Shown here: one piece after another, positions 11,560-23,290 of the stretch | How positions within the stretch are numbered: position 1 is the first letter of the stretch | Layout: each line of letters starts with the position of its first letter | Notes under the pieces: generated by a model | The model's database searches: none | The model's input: the letters and a program-made list of their open reading frames with translations, nothing else | Told to the model about the DNA's origin: nothing | Made by a program: the position numbers and the translations under genes | Assembly: GCA_963971425.1 (NCBI GenBank) | Contig: OZ020516.1 | Span: 34,708,199 to 34,772,198, forward strand | Length of the DNA: 64,000 bases | Reading direction: 5' to 3' | Origin: Bryoerythrophyllum caledonicum | Lineage: Eukaryota; Streptophyta; Bryopsida; Pottiales; Pottiaceae

Positions 11560-11815
11560 TAGGACGCTTTGGACATTACTAAAAGGATGTTTGGACATTA
11601 CTAAAAGCTTTGTGTGAGTTCAATTTTTCTTAAATCCGGAATTTAATGAAAAAATTATAGGGTTTAGAAGTTCAAATGGGGAGAGCAGGCACGTCGGGCA
11701 CCTCCAAAAACTTTTGCTCGGACACTCTATTGAATGTGAGATTTTCAATACTGGAGAATAGTATTATTTCCTTTTATACTGTCAGAAAAAGTTCTTGCCT
11801 TTTGTCGTAGTCTAG
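11560..11815 (-). repeat. 3' fragment of TTAA-flanked repeat family, reversed
   Basis: It is the reverse complement of about 29460-29680. Matching blocks are GACATTACTAAAAG, GGGTTTAGAAG, GGGCACCTCCAAAAACTTTTG, GTGAGATTTTCAATAC and TTCTTGCCTT. It is a truncated fragment. Confidence 0.6.
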
Positions 11816-13136
11816 TGGTTCTTATTGCCCAAAGTTAACCAAAATTAACCTTAAGCGAGCCCACCTAACTAGATCATTTCCAGGGATTTCTATCGTGTGT
11901 CAAACTTTCTAAATCTAAAAACAATACCTACTCAATACCTTAGCACATCCGGGAGGATGGCTTCCCCAGTTACCTTAGTGACCGGTAACAAGTAACCACA
12001 AATGTTTAATTTAAACTTTGTTGAGCGTCAAAGTAGTTTTCCAGTAAATTTTTATAGTGCCCGGAAAGTCACTGCCCTCCGTTCTCGCAGTCCAGAGGCC
12101 ACAATCTCCACAACCTAACTCTACACCATAAAAGAATGAAAAGATTGCACCTAGTTCACCAGCCCTAACAATTTACCAGAAAACAGACTCACAAACGACT
12201 CGAAAAACAACCCGGTAAACAACCCGGTAAACCGTTCACGCAAAGCCGGATTCCAACTACAACCACATCCAATGAATCAAACAAGGAAGATACAAGAATC
12301 ACAACAATCTAGTGCTAAGAATTCACATAAGCAAGACAACTTTCCACGGGGATCAAGGCTCATCCACTGTAAGGGTAGAAAATCGGGAATACTCCAAACT
12401 CAGGCTTAACCGGGATCTCTCCCGGTGTACCAAGAGGGGGGATGTCACCCCTCCTCCCCACCAATCCAAACACTTCCCACTTCAGGGATGCTATCATAAA
12501 TAACACTAGGCTTCCCATCTGGTAAGCAACTCTTCCGAATCCAACTCGTTTAGGGTTTGGAGTAGATCCCGGATCTTACTCCACCATCTACCTTGAATAT
12601 CCTACTCCATCTGGAAGCCTTAGTTTACATTTAACCACATAACACTCAACAAGCTACAACCTTGCACATCCTAGCAAAGATCCACTAGGAGGACTCAACC
12701 CTCCCTCTCTACTCACACAAGCTCAACAATAACTCTAGACACAAGCAATGAAGGCAAGATACAAACAAAGCAACAAAGAGAAAAGTACTTAAAACAAGGG
12801 CCGAAGCCTCCATAAGTACTCAAAGGCTACTAGCTATCCTCCAAAAACTAGGTGCACAAAAGGTGGGAAACGGCATCTAGATCCTAGAATTGAGGATTGC
12901 CTAGTCACCGGCGGAATACTAGTTAGACCGGTAAACCAAGAGACTTCCGGTTCAAGACTAGTAAGAACATAATTTAAAATAGTAAATAGCCGGAGAATTC
13001 ACTCAAGTGGTAGTGACTAGGTGCACAATAGGGCCCTATCGACATGATCCTTACTTCCACCCTAGCGTCAATCTACCGTACCTAGTATCATCCTATCAAC
13101 AAATACGAAAAATCCACAATAATATATAATATAGGT
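11816..13136. other. Non-coding, CCGG-rich, no gene recognised
   Basis: Scattered CCGGTAA/CCGGTAGA words occur, as in the decayed ORF next to it, so this may be the 3' non-coding part of the same dead element. There are no clear terminal repeats. Confidence 0.35.
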
Positions 13137-14740
13137 TCATCCGGAAGACTTATCTGGAACAATGAATTTATCTTCCGGTAGATCCATGGGAGGATTGACT
13201 GGAAGATTGGGAGTATCCACGAGTATATAGTCAAGAGGATCCACCAAAAAATTGGAAATCTCAACCGGGAGGTCTACCGGTAGATTGGAAGTATTTATCG
13301 GTATATTGGGAGTATCCATCGATACATGAGAAGTCTCCACCGGATCAACAAGCATAGCTACCGGAGACTCAATCAAAGAATCTGTTCGTGAGAAGGAAAG
13401 ATCAAACGGTTCCTTCCCGGGAGGATTGACCGGAAGACCCCGGTGTCTCTTACAGACTTTCACACCCCACTCTTTGGAAGATGGAGAATCTGCTCTACTC
13501 ATTGGACATTGAGTGGATGCATCATCATCTTCTGAAAAAAAAGAATTAATATACATCTCTTCTTCCGAGTAAGGCTCCGGTCTTGCATTGGTATGGTGGC
13601 ACTCGACAGTCGAGCAAACAACTTGATTAATGCCACCATAGTATCCTGTGCTTTGACCTTCGTGTTAGGGTGCCCTTTTTGGGATGTCCGGCGATCCCTC
13701 TTCACTTTGGTTAACTGTTCCCAGGTTGGAGTTAATATATCTTCAGTGTCTTCTACTCCAAACACCTTTCGGAGAGCCCTCTAAAGACTCCTTGCCTCTA
13801 GAAGCTCCATCTCCATCTGCTGGTTATCCCGGATCACATCCTGGGAGAACTTAGCTATTCTCTTCCCCAGTGTGAGATTTTTGGATGGCCAGGGAGGTGG
13901 TGGTGGGTTTTTCCAGTGAGACTGGGATGACCTACCATCGTTCTAGACAGACTGGGATGATGATGCCTCCTGTTGATTTGCTAGTAGCGCGAACCTTCCT
14001 TCAGTAAGTTGAGGAAAGGCTCGGAGAGAATGGTCCTGGGAAATCATCCCTTGCCTCCTAATCCTCTTTTATTATGGTTCTAAACAGTCACAATGCTCAT
14101 ACAAATGCATGAGGTATGGAGTCACGAAAGTCTTGGAACACCCGCCTTGTTGAATTGCCCGGAGCTATGGCAAAAATGCTTCTTCCAACAAAAATCCCAA
14201 GTCCAAGAAGGAATCCTCAAAGAATGCGTGTTTGTAGGTTGTGGCCAGCCACGCTGTGATTCTTTTACGTCAGTTGGGATGGAAGATTGGGTTTTAAAAC
14301 TCATCCATCTTCCTCAACCAGTTGTTCGTGAATTTATCACTCTTGTAGCACTTCGATACGTCATAGGAGCTTGATAGGTGCTTATCCAACAACTCCCGGT
14401 TGACCCCGAACGTCCATCCCAACTCTTCTGCAAAAGAGTACACATTACACCATACTTCCCTAGTACATGTCGGGGATTAGCCCGATAGATTCCCCAGGGT
14501 GTCCTGAGAGGTAGCAACTCTGCAGCCGCATATCCGTTCTGGAAGACCCAAGGTTTTTTGTATAATTCCATTCAATCCATATGGGTGAGGTCTTCCTCCA
14601 ATTGTCCTTCTTTTTAGTCCTCTCCCGCTTATTAGGATCAATTTTGGAAAGCTTCATGTCACCATTGGAGTCATGTTGTTCGGGATTGACTAACTCCGCG
14701 ATGTGCATGTACTTCCACCAGTCACCCTACCAACTTATCA
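13137..14740 (-). pseudogene. Decayed long ORF, probable transposon protein
   Basis: Reading the minus strand from about 14740 downwards gives long stretches of protein-like sequence broken by several in-frame stops and frame changes. An upstream lysine-rich part (14460-14708) is followed by ELGWTFGVNRELLDKHLSSS and KFTNNWLRKMDEF (about 14430-14300), FVTPYLMHLYEHCDCLEP (near 14110), RIAKFSQDVIRDNQQMEMEL (near 13850), EDILTPTWEQLTKVKRDRR (near 13740), and a proline/valine-rich tail with NLPVDLPVEI-like repeats (13137-13400). I do not recognise the domain. Its length, decay and repetitive surroundings suggest a dead transposon ORF rather than a host gene. It might be related to the ORF at 17819-19819, but I see no shared motif. 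Confidence 0.4.
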
Positions 14741-16324
14741 CAATTTCCGGTCCGGCCCGGAAAACACAAGTATACTGGGCAACCAATGTACTTCTCTCCG
14801 GAACACTTTTCTAGATTAATGTGGATGTGGGCATCCCACATATCTAGAAACACAACTAAATAAAAAAAAATAACAATTAACCACTTTAAGCAAAAGAGAT
14901 GACTTTGCTAGGAGAACAAGAATTTTTGAAGGGGATTTTCCAAGAGACCGGAGAAACTGGGAAAAAGATAGAAAATTTAGGCAAGACTAGGAAAAGGGGA
15001 ACTAAGAATAGGGAGAATGCAATAGAAGACTTACCACAAGGCCAGGACAATAAAAAATAAATGATAAGACAAAGAATAGACGCATGTGTAACAAGAATTC
15101 AAGATTCTAGGACATTGTAGGTCTAAGTAGAGTCTACCGGGAGACTTTTCTCTAGACCGGAAAGAAGGCAACCGGAATTCACCCTGGGAAAAGAAAAAAG
15201 AGAAGAGATCTTACAAACGAGGAAGTTGTACAAATAAGAAAAACCCATCAATTGACAAGAATCACCTTGTTCACAATTCTTGCCACCTCCTTGTTGCACC
15301 CGCAACCTCCTTGGGGTCGTGGTTTAGTCTCTGAATCTTATCAACGCAGTTGTGCACCGCCTCCACACCTAGTAATTGCCACCTCCGTTGTGTCTAAAAT
15401 CCCTTCCACCACAATCTTCCACATACCCTAGGTTGCAAATTCACACCCTAGATGGCTGCAACTCTCCTTCCCTTCCTCCACAAACCCTCTTCTTCGTGAT
15501 GACCATCTTCATCCTCTCGATCCATCTTCTTCTTCTCATGTTTTTCCTCCTCTTCTTCTTCCTCCTCCTTCTTCTTCCTCATCCTTCTTCCTCTTTCTCT
15601 TGCGATGATGTTGCTCGTCTCTTCCCTCGCGGTACCCTTCTCGTGGTGATGTCGCTAGTCTCTCCCCTCGCGCAGTGTTGTGCGATACTCCCTCTCCACC
15701 CGGTACCCGGCTGCTACCCGGTCGAAACCCGGTTGTAGCCCGGATATCAATATTTTTAATTTTAATTTGAATTTTATATTTTTATATTTTTGTTTTCTTT
15801 TTCTTTTTCTCATTTTTATCTTTTTTTTTTTCATATAAAATTAAACTCCTATTCTTTCGAATAAGAATTTTAATTTTCAACTACATTTTAAAAAAATGGA
15901 AACCTAATCAATTAAACTAGAAAGAAAACTAATAGATAGTCTATCTACTTAATGAAAACTTAACTAGAAAATTTAGCCCTACGTGGTGATTTGAACCTTT
16001 GTCCCGGAGACTTTCCTGGACATTCTCTTTTAGTTTTTCCGGGCATAAAATTTGGTTGTCTTAAGACCCGATTTTATCACCACTATTGTCGTAGCACGTG
16101 TTGGCAAGTATTCACATCTTAATACAAAGATACCCTAAGGTATTCGTTCCTATAGAGAACCACCGAGAACTACAATGACTAACAACAGTCCTAAAACTAT
16201 ACAATGCTAAACATACCACAATAGATACATAATAAGAAAGAAAAGAAAGGTTAGACCATACGGTTTAGTCTTTTCTACAACCACCCTTCCCTTTTACCTT
16301 ACGGGAAGGGTTTTCCTCCCACAG

Positions 16325-16440
16325 CGGATACCCACGGCGGAAATCCACGGCGGACACCCACGGCGGAAACCCACGGCGGATATCCACGGCTGATACCCTC
16401 GGCGGACACCCACGAGGGACACCCACGGCGGAAACCCACT
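16325..16440. repeat. 15-bp tandem repeat, CCCACGGCGGAAA
   Basis: About eight imperfect 15-bp units of the form CCACGGCGGAAACCC run head to tail. They open a repetitive arginine/glycine/valine frame on the minus strand, best regarded as a by-product of the 3n period. Confidence 0.75.
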
Positions 16441-16792
16441 TAGTCCTTGTGAACGAACAACTATACACCTACATACACTATGGACAACCGGAAAACATAA
16501 GTATCCGGAGAGGGTATATCACCACGGACAATTGCTCCGTGGACTCATTAGAGATTTGGGGTTTGACACAAGTAACGACTATCCTTCCTTCCTCCTTTTT
16601 TGTCAACTCCTACTTCTAACTTGGGATGGTGGTGGTTTCATTGTATTCCCCCCGTAAGGGGAGGGTTAGGCCCTTGGCCTCTAGGACTTGGGTAATTCTT
16701 GTGGCGGCCACGTAGTTTTACCTACCTACTAGCTGAATTAGTAGTCCTTCCTTTACCTCAAAATGGCTAAAAGAGCTTTATCTAGGGGGTCC

Positions 16793-17060
16793 ACATAGAC
16801 ATCCGCACAAGGGACCATAGACTCTACTCCTTTCCTTCAGAGGACGACGTCCTTCCTTCCTCACCTCCAATAGACATTCGCACAAAGGGGGGTTAGTTAG
16901 TTTTCCGTCATTCTCTCAAGGTAACCCGAGCTGTTAGAGTAGGTCCTAGTTATATCCGCATAGACATCCGCACAAGGGATCTAACCAGGTCCTATTCAGT
17001 CCTTAACACATGGTTTTTGGGTCAGTCCTTACCAATAGACATCCGCACAAAGGAGAAGAC
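16793..17060. repeat. Four spaced copies of ATAGACATCCGCACAA
   Basis: ATAGACATCCGCACAA(A/G)GG occurs near 16797, 16871 (one mismatch), 16960 and 17036, separated by 75-90 bp of differing sequence. This looks like the conserved core of a decayed tandem array. Confidence 0.55.
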
Positions 17061-17818
17061 TGAAACTAGACTTAATGTTTTAAGGTAAGTTAATGCTCCT
17101 TACGACTCAACCATCCAACCAAAGGTTAGTGTAGCAGGAATCTAACTACGCCCTCAGAGCTGGCTACATCCGCCACCGATAAGTCACACAAGGCGCACCC
17201 AGACTCCTCCCTCACCGGTCACTCCCCCCTTATCCTTCCCTAAACCCGTACAATCTCACCTGTTATTCCCATCCACCCGGACTAACCCTACTTGATGGAA
17301 CAAGGAAACAATTGCACGAATCAGAGTTAGAGTCACGTTCGACTAATCCCCTAGCCATCTCACTTGTTATTCCCATCCACACAACTAACTCTACTTGATG
17401 GAACAAGGAAACGACAACTTCAGCGATTAGTACAAACTTGAAGAGTGGACTACTTGAAATGGCACTCACAAAATGATGTATGCAATCCGAGCTCTCTAAC
17501 TATGGAAGGTTTTCTGAGAGCATAGGTTTAGAATTAAAACTGAAAGCAAATACACACAACAAGCAGTGAAGAGAGGTGCCAAGAGGCTCCCCACTTATAC
17601 TGCAACAAACACATACTAACGTCCAAATCAAGAGATGACGTTCTAACTAAACATGGTGGCATTAACTACCCTTGACGGCGCAGCCGTCATCCCACCAACT
17701 CAACGCCAAGTCAAAAGGCATCTAAATACAACTCCCAAGGCAAACCAAGTCAAAATCCAAAGTCAAACCGGGGCCTAGTCCGCGGATGAACAGTGACTTA
17801 CAAACTAAGATACTGACC

Positions 17819-19819
17819 CTACTGCCGGGTCGACTCCTCAAGTCTTCTCTTCTCTTCTCTCCTCTTCTGCTTCTTCGCACTCCGGCTCGAGGTCGACTTG
17901 GACGCGGCCTTCGCAAGAGTCGCCAAGGGAAAGAGCAAATCTGCAGACAAAGAGGAAGCCGGCCCGGATACGGATGCCCGAGGGAGAGTCTCTCTCGAAG
18001 TCAAGGAGCCCTCCGGGCCACCCGGAGTGAGCAATACGGAAGTAGTGCTCGGGTGAAGCTCGGGTCGAGTCGTAAAGGCCGGTACCGGGCTTGGAGTCGC
18101 GCTGAAGACCTTCTCCGCAGCAATGGGTCCGGACTTGTCCTTTGTGGATACCGGAAGGTGTAAGTAAGCGGAGCTCTCACTCGTGGACCTCCCCGGGTGA
18201 GATACACTCGACAAAGGCGCCACGATTGGCGTGTCGCGAACGGGGTCTCCAAGAGGGAGAGTGTGGGGACCAACCTTGGATGAAGGCTCCTCCGTGACAC
18301 CCGTGTCCTTCTTCCAACCGCTCTGTGCCTGAGTAGTGATCTCCGAAGGGGAAGGGCATGCAGCAACTCTCACCACTGGAGCTCGTGGTGGAAGGTCTGG
18401 GCTATCAAGATCAACCACCTCCTTCGACTTGTTTTGGCCACCCAAACCTTGCTCACCCGAGTCCGTATCGGACCCCGAATCTGCATCCTTGCTTGAACTG
18501 TCAAGATCCTCCCCAACCTTAGGGAGAATGTGGGTGAGGTTGCCCACCAATACCCTCATCTTAGCATAAGCCTCCTCCAACTTAACGGTTTGCTCCACCA
18601 TGAAAGCAATCACCCCTTTGCTAAAGATATGGCCATCTCTCTCCAACTTGGCATCAAACATCTTGGCCTTTGCAACCGTATCCGCTGGGAAGTGTAACGC
18701 GTCCTCCACCTGCTGTAACGTTGCTGCCAAGGCATTGGCTTGCAGGAGAGCCTCCCAGCAAGTCCCCTCTGCCTCTAACGCCCTACTCTTCATCTTCGTC
18801 ACGTCCAAGGTGAGCCGGTGGACCCTCTACTCCATGATGTGAAGGTCCCCCGTCCCTCCAACTCTGTCCTTGACCGCGGCAATCAATCCCTCACGTGGAG
18901 GGTTGCACCAAACCACTAATGTGTCCCAAAGTCCTATCTACGTCATCCACATACACTCGAAGGGCCTCGATCAACTCAGAGGCCGGTAAGTCTTACCTCC
19001 GAGTTGTGTTGGTCCAGTGGCTGCAGCACGGATGGCTGCACGGGTCCTGGTGGTAGGGGCTCCTCCATGTCTCTGCCTCTAGCGCTTGGGTGGTGGTAAC
19101 GCCTCCTCCTCCGACTGCGATGCACTGCTACCTCCTTCAGATCCTGGCTCGGGCTCCGACTCGGTCCCCTCGAACTTCTTTAACATGAGCTGGGTCCTAT
19201 ACGCGATGTCCTCCTCGGGAGTGTTCTCCTTGAAGTGGTGATAGAGATGGATAAAAAAGGGGCAGAGGGGGGATCACTTGGTGTTGTTGATGCCCTTCAC
19301 CAACCTGAGCACCACCTCCCTCACAATTATGGCCCAATTCACCATCCTTTCTTCCAGGAAGGATCCATACACGATGTTGGCAAGGGTTACCGTGATTCGT
19401 GAGGGCTTCTCGGGGTGCAGGATGGGAACAAGAAATGCAAAGACCCGTTTGGCCCGAGGGTCAGAGCAATCCTGTAACAAATAGCCGTTCTTGGCATCCT
19501 TGGTGTTAAAACATCCTTTGGCGTACTCCTCCTTCCTAAAACTGGTCCATCCTCCTCCTTGTCGTGGGAATCCATAAACCTCCTGCCACCTCCCCATGGT
19601 CCACCTATTTGGACAAGCCCTGATGCTATCTCCCTCCGGTTGCGGTAGGGAATTCTTCCGCATCTCCTGTAGTGTAGAATCAACACAAAAGCTCCAACAA
19701 AAATCAATGAGGGAGAGGCAACCCATGCGTAAGAGATCCTCCTTGAGCTCCGTGAGTTCAAGAGGATCCTTAGGAAGGACCGGGCACATGGCTACGGGTG
19801 AGGGGAAACCGGTTGCCAT
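17819..19819 (-). pseudogene. Decayed ~650-codon ORF, transposon-type protein
   Basis: The first part starts at 19819 and runs 181 codons to a TGA at 19274. The same frame continues past that stop with SPLCPFFIHLYHHFKENTPE and an acidic serine-rich stretch ending at ALPPPKR. After a frame change, a helical part follows (ELIEALRVYVDDVDRTL near 18960, then MDVTKMKSRALEAEGTCWEA from 18808). A low-complexity S/P/T-rich tail with a basic end (SAKKQKRREEKRR) closes it. The N-terminal layout, with VRVFAFLVPIL-like and NWAIIVREVV segments, resembles the 'putative plant transposon protein' ORFs found with plant retroelements. That is a resemblance from memory, not a search result. At least two stops and one frameshift make it dead. 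Confidence 0.45.
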
Positions 19820-19924
19820 TGCTTCCGTTCCTCCCTTGCAGTTAGTTTTAGGTGCTCAGGTCCCGCCCTAGCTGGTGCAGCTGCCTTTAAGAGTTCCACC
19901 CCTCGTGGTACCCACCCGAAGTTC

Positions 19925-20720
19925 GCCTTGCTGGTGCGCTCCTCACTGTCGTGGGAGTCCGCCCTACTAGTGTGTTCCAATCGGTGTGGGAGTCCGCCCT
20001 CGGTGTTGCTCCCTACTGTCAAGGTGCTCCCCGCCCTCGCTATTGTGGAAGTCCGCCCTCGCTGTTGTGGGAGTCCGCCATGTTGCTCTGCCTTGCAATC
20101 AAGGTGCTCCTCGTTGCTCGTGGGAGTCCACCCTCGGTGCTCCGTTCTGCAGTCAAGGTGCTCCCTACTCTCGCTGTTGTGGGAGTCCGCCCTACGGGGA
20201 TGCTTGTGAGAGTCCGCCCTCGGTGCTCCTGTTGGTGTGGGAGTCTGCCCTGTTGGGACGCTCCTGCCGATGTGGGAGTCCGCCCTACAGCCAAGGTGCT
20301 CCTCGCTGCTCGTGGGAGTCCGCCCTCGGTGCTCCGTCTTGCAGCCAAGGTGCTCCTCGCTACTCGTGGGAGTCCGCCCTTGGTGCTCCGCCATGCAGCC
20401 AAGGTGCTCCTCGCTGCTCGTGGGAGTCCGCTCTCAATGCTCCGCCCTGCAGCCAAGGTGCTCCTCGCTGCTCTTGGGAGTCCGCCCTTGGTGCTCCGCC
20501 TTGTAGCCAAGGAGCTCCTCGCTGCTCGCTGTTGTGGGAGTCCGCCCTCGGTGCTCCGTCCTGCAGCCAAGGTGCTCCTCGCTGCTCGTGGGAGTCTGCC
20601 CTGTTACTCCGCCCTGCAGTCAAGGTGCTCCGTGCTGGTGTGGGAGTCTGCCCTGTTGGAACGCTCCTGCCGGTGTGGGAGTCCGCCCTCGGTGCTCCGC
20701 CCTGCAGTCAAAGTACTCCT
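19925..20720. repeat. 54-bp GC-rich minisatellite
   Basis: A unit containing GTGGGAGTCCGCCCTCGGTG and GCAGCCAAGGTGCTCCTCGC recurs every 54 bp in the central part (about 20257-20600), with more variable units either side. The period is a multiple of three and the units lack stops, so frames of 200-300 codons stay open on both strands. None looks like a genuine gene. It begins just upstream of the start of the decayed ORF at 19819. Confidence 0.85.
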
Positions 20721-21399
20721 TGTTGCGTCCCTATTGGCAGCCGAGCTCTGTCCTGTGTTTCCGCCCTATTCCTGCGGAGTTGGGCCCCGCCCTCGTGCTT
20801 GTACCGCGCTGTTTCCTGGAGGTCCTCTCTTCGCCGTGTCGCCTTGATACCCTTTCGGGGTCCGCCCCTCCCTGTGTAGCTGCATTTCTAGAGTCCGCTC
20901 TTGGGGCCTATGAGGTCAGCCCTTGGTGGAAACTGACGGGTGCTAGTGGAGTCCACCCTTGCGCTCATGGGGTCCGCCTCGGTGTGCCGTTTTCTTTACT
21001 AGCTTGGGGGGCTTGATTGCCTCCGGTTGAGGTGATCCGGTTAGCCCTGGCAGGAGAGAGTGTTTAAGATTGGGTCTAGGCTAAGATCCGGGATCCCCTT
21101 TATCCCTAGTAAGGATTTTAAACTAACCCCTTATTCTTCCTTCCCTAATTCTACTTAGGGGCTAATCCTAGTTTAGATTGATGCCTTAACTTAAGTTTTT
21201 GATTTAACTTTAACACCCTAAACTACCTAACTAAATTATTTTTAAAAATCTGTGGTACGACAACTATAACACTCATTAACTAGTTAAGCATTTTCTTATT
21301 TTCACTATTTGCTATACAATCTAATTCTATGCAATACTAACTACTTTGCTGGTTATCTAAACTAAATATCACAATTTAACTAATTTTTTTGGTAGGGGC

Positions 21400-22078
21400 A
21401 ACCAAGTGGGAGTTTCAGAAAGTGGGAGTTTCAGAATCCCACATCTTTAGAGAAAAATAGCATATTAACCTAAGTCAAACATTTTCACACATTGTCACAC
21501 ATTGTTGGGCATGGTACCACACAAACTTCATCTTTTCCACATTAAACTTAGAGATCTTCTTATTTTTCACTTTTTATGTTGTCCACAACAATATGTCGTG
21601 TGAACCTTCGCATTGACCGTTCGGATTATACTTTCTAAAACATATTAAGTTTGCAAAAACATATAACGAGAGTTGACAATTATTGAACCTACACAACTTG
21701 CACAATTTTTTTGAATATGCTACTCCCCTCCTCTGCCTCTAAAAATTGGTGTACATGGAATTAATATCATCCTTAACATGATGGAAACTAATTTAGACCT
21801 TGTGTAGTGCAAACATTTGACACCAAGTGAAGTCAAAGTCTACTGATCCACTGAACGCAGGGAAGAAAATGAGCCCCTTTCTCTACTTCAAACACTATAA
21901 TCTCACGATCCATGTGGTCAAAGTTTATGAAATTTTGTGAATATGTTGTTTAATAAGTTTTAATTGAGATCCTACGGTTCAAAATAAAAATAAAAGTTTT
22001 ACAAATCTTCCTTACTGATTGCACTAAAACCAACAGTTTTGAAGTGTTTTTGGTGTGAAATTGTCACAGAAATTTAGG
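21400..22078 (-). repeat. Reverse copy of TTAA-flanked repeat family
   Basis: It matches the reverse complement of 28870-29520 through the AAACATTTTCACACATTGTC, TGACACCAAGTGAAGTCAAA and CATTTTCTTCCC-complement blocks. The right end keeps the terminus ...TTTAGGGG followed by TTAA at 22074-22081. The left terminus is lost. A short direct repeat AGTGGGAGTTTCAG x2 sits at its left border. Confidence 0.65.
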
Positions 22079-22406
22079 GGTTAACAAGCATTGGTTTCAA
22101 GATGTTTCGTACCCCAACAATCAAGATGAGATGTTTACTGTTGACAAGTTTGTTCCAGAGAAATGCATACCCAATTTACGATATATGTCTCATCTCCATG
22201 GAGATATTCTTTCTGCCACTCACAACCTCTAAAACGAACACACCAAAACTATACACATCTACTTAATTGGCCAAGTGTATAATACTATGGTGCAATATAG
22301 TCCCTGCAAATTCCGCAATGGAAAACATTTAGATCTCACTCTATATTTAAACTTGTTCAGTAGTTTCACTGAATGGTTTGTCTTCAACATTCATTGAGGT
22401 GATGTA

Positions 22407-22761
22407 AGGTAAGCCCCCCTAAATCCGACAAGTTAAGGATTGTGCATATATGGAGAGAGGAGATATTTATACTATTATTTTTCAGTGATAGCCAATAGAA
22501 TTACAATTCCAACCCAAGTGATTTCGTATTTTTCCGATGAAAACTGAATTACTTAGGAATTTTCAAACTGTGTAGGCATGTTTAGTGGGTGGTCAGCAGC
22601 AGGTACCCTCCATAACCAACGACCAAAAGTAAGGGTCTTGACTAATAGCAAACCTCCATTTGGAGCTGAGTTGGTGATAATGGGATGGAATAGGGTTGGA
22701 TATACCCCAATTTTATAGGCGTTGGCTATGGGTCTTTGTTGGTTATGGGGGGGGCTTGCCT
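22407..22761 (+). mobile_element. MITE copy 2, TA-flanked, AGGTAAGCCCC ends
   Basis: This 355-bp element has ends AGGTAAGCCCCCC and GGGGGGGCTTGCCT and is flanked by TA at 22405-22406 and 22762-22763. It is colinear with copy 3 (53135-53489) and inverted relative to copy 1. Confidence 0.85.
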
Positions 22762-22804
22762 TATAGGATTTCACCTTTAAATTGAGTACACTACTACCAA
22801 GATA

Positions 22805-23290
22805 CTTACCAGCTTCCATCAATTGATGTATTGTCTGGCATGACCGTAGCCAACTGGAAGCTTGTAATTTTGAGATGCAAGTTTAGGTCTAATAAAACAT
22901 TGTTGGCTTCAACCCTTTAAGGCTGATGAGCTTTTCGAGCCTACAAGAATCTACAAGCATTCTAGACCATAAAGAACAACATCTACGCACAGGGTACATT
23001 TCATCACAACCCCCATTTGCAAAAATCACTGTCAATTGCCGATGCTTCCACCGATTTTCGTGGCAATTGTCTCAATAGAAGCCCATCTCCATCCACCTCT
23101 TTCTTATAGTTTAAGTCTTTCACAGGAATGGCCTGTAGCAATTACTTTTGAAATTATCGAATCGGAACGACCCCAAACGAGTCGCTCGGTCTTAAAGGAT
23201 TAATGTCCCGGTGAATGATTCACAAATTTAATTGTGCATGAAGATAATGTACACCTTGTGTCACTTCTAATCATATGCTGAATCTCCCAG
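22805..23290 (-). pseudogene. Receptor-like kinase fragment, dead
   Basis: Minus-strand frames give WEIQHMIRS (frame-shifted), then QGVHYLHAQLNL, a TGA stop, and IIHRDI (23204-23219). This is the start of a protein-kinase catalytic loop. The loop resumes about 300 bp further on as EANNVLLDLNLHLKI (around 22870-22910), followed by SFQLATVMPDNTS where DFGLA would be expected. HRD and the loop Asn are recognisable. The DFG aspartate is replaced by Ser, and stops and frameshifts are present. The gap between HRDI and NNVLLD is an inserted element. N-lobe and C-lobe are not recognisable nearby. Confidence 0.6.
22912..23199. mobile_element. 288-bp insertion inside kinase catalytic loop
   Basis: Sequence inserted between HRDI and NNVLLD has inverted ends ACCCTTTAAG and CTTAAAGGA. 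It is flanked by TTCA (22908-22911) and TTAA (23200-23203), readable as a TTAA target duplication with one substitution. The ends resemble the CCCCTAAAGG family. It is non-coding. Confidence 0.55.

Larger units (their letters stand above)
14741..17818. other. Repeat-rich non-coding stretch
   Basis: It holds a CT-rich run (15500-15620), AT-rich runs, two minisatellite-like arrays (listed separately) and a direct repeat around ACTTGATGGAACAAGGAAAC at about 17290 and 17393. No gene is recognised. It could be the interior or 3' part of the element whose ORF starts at 19819. Confidence 0.45.

Noticed and set aside
16265..16468. Arginine/glycine-rich 67-codon minus frame
   Set aside because: Produced by the 15-bp tandem repeat.
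16793..17060. CRISPR-like array of spaced short repeats
   Set aside because: Repeats are imperfect, spacers differ in length and the context is a eukaryotic repeat region; it is a decayed tandem array.
19951..20879. Open frames of 298 and 297 codons (plus) and 200 and 176 codons (minus)
   Set aside because: All lie in the 54-bp minisatellite. Open frames on both strands follow from a stop-free unit whose length is a multiple of three.
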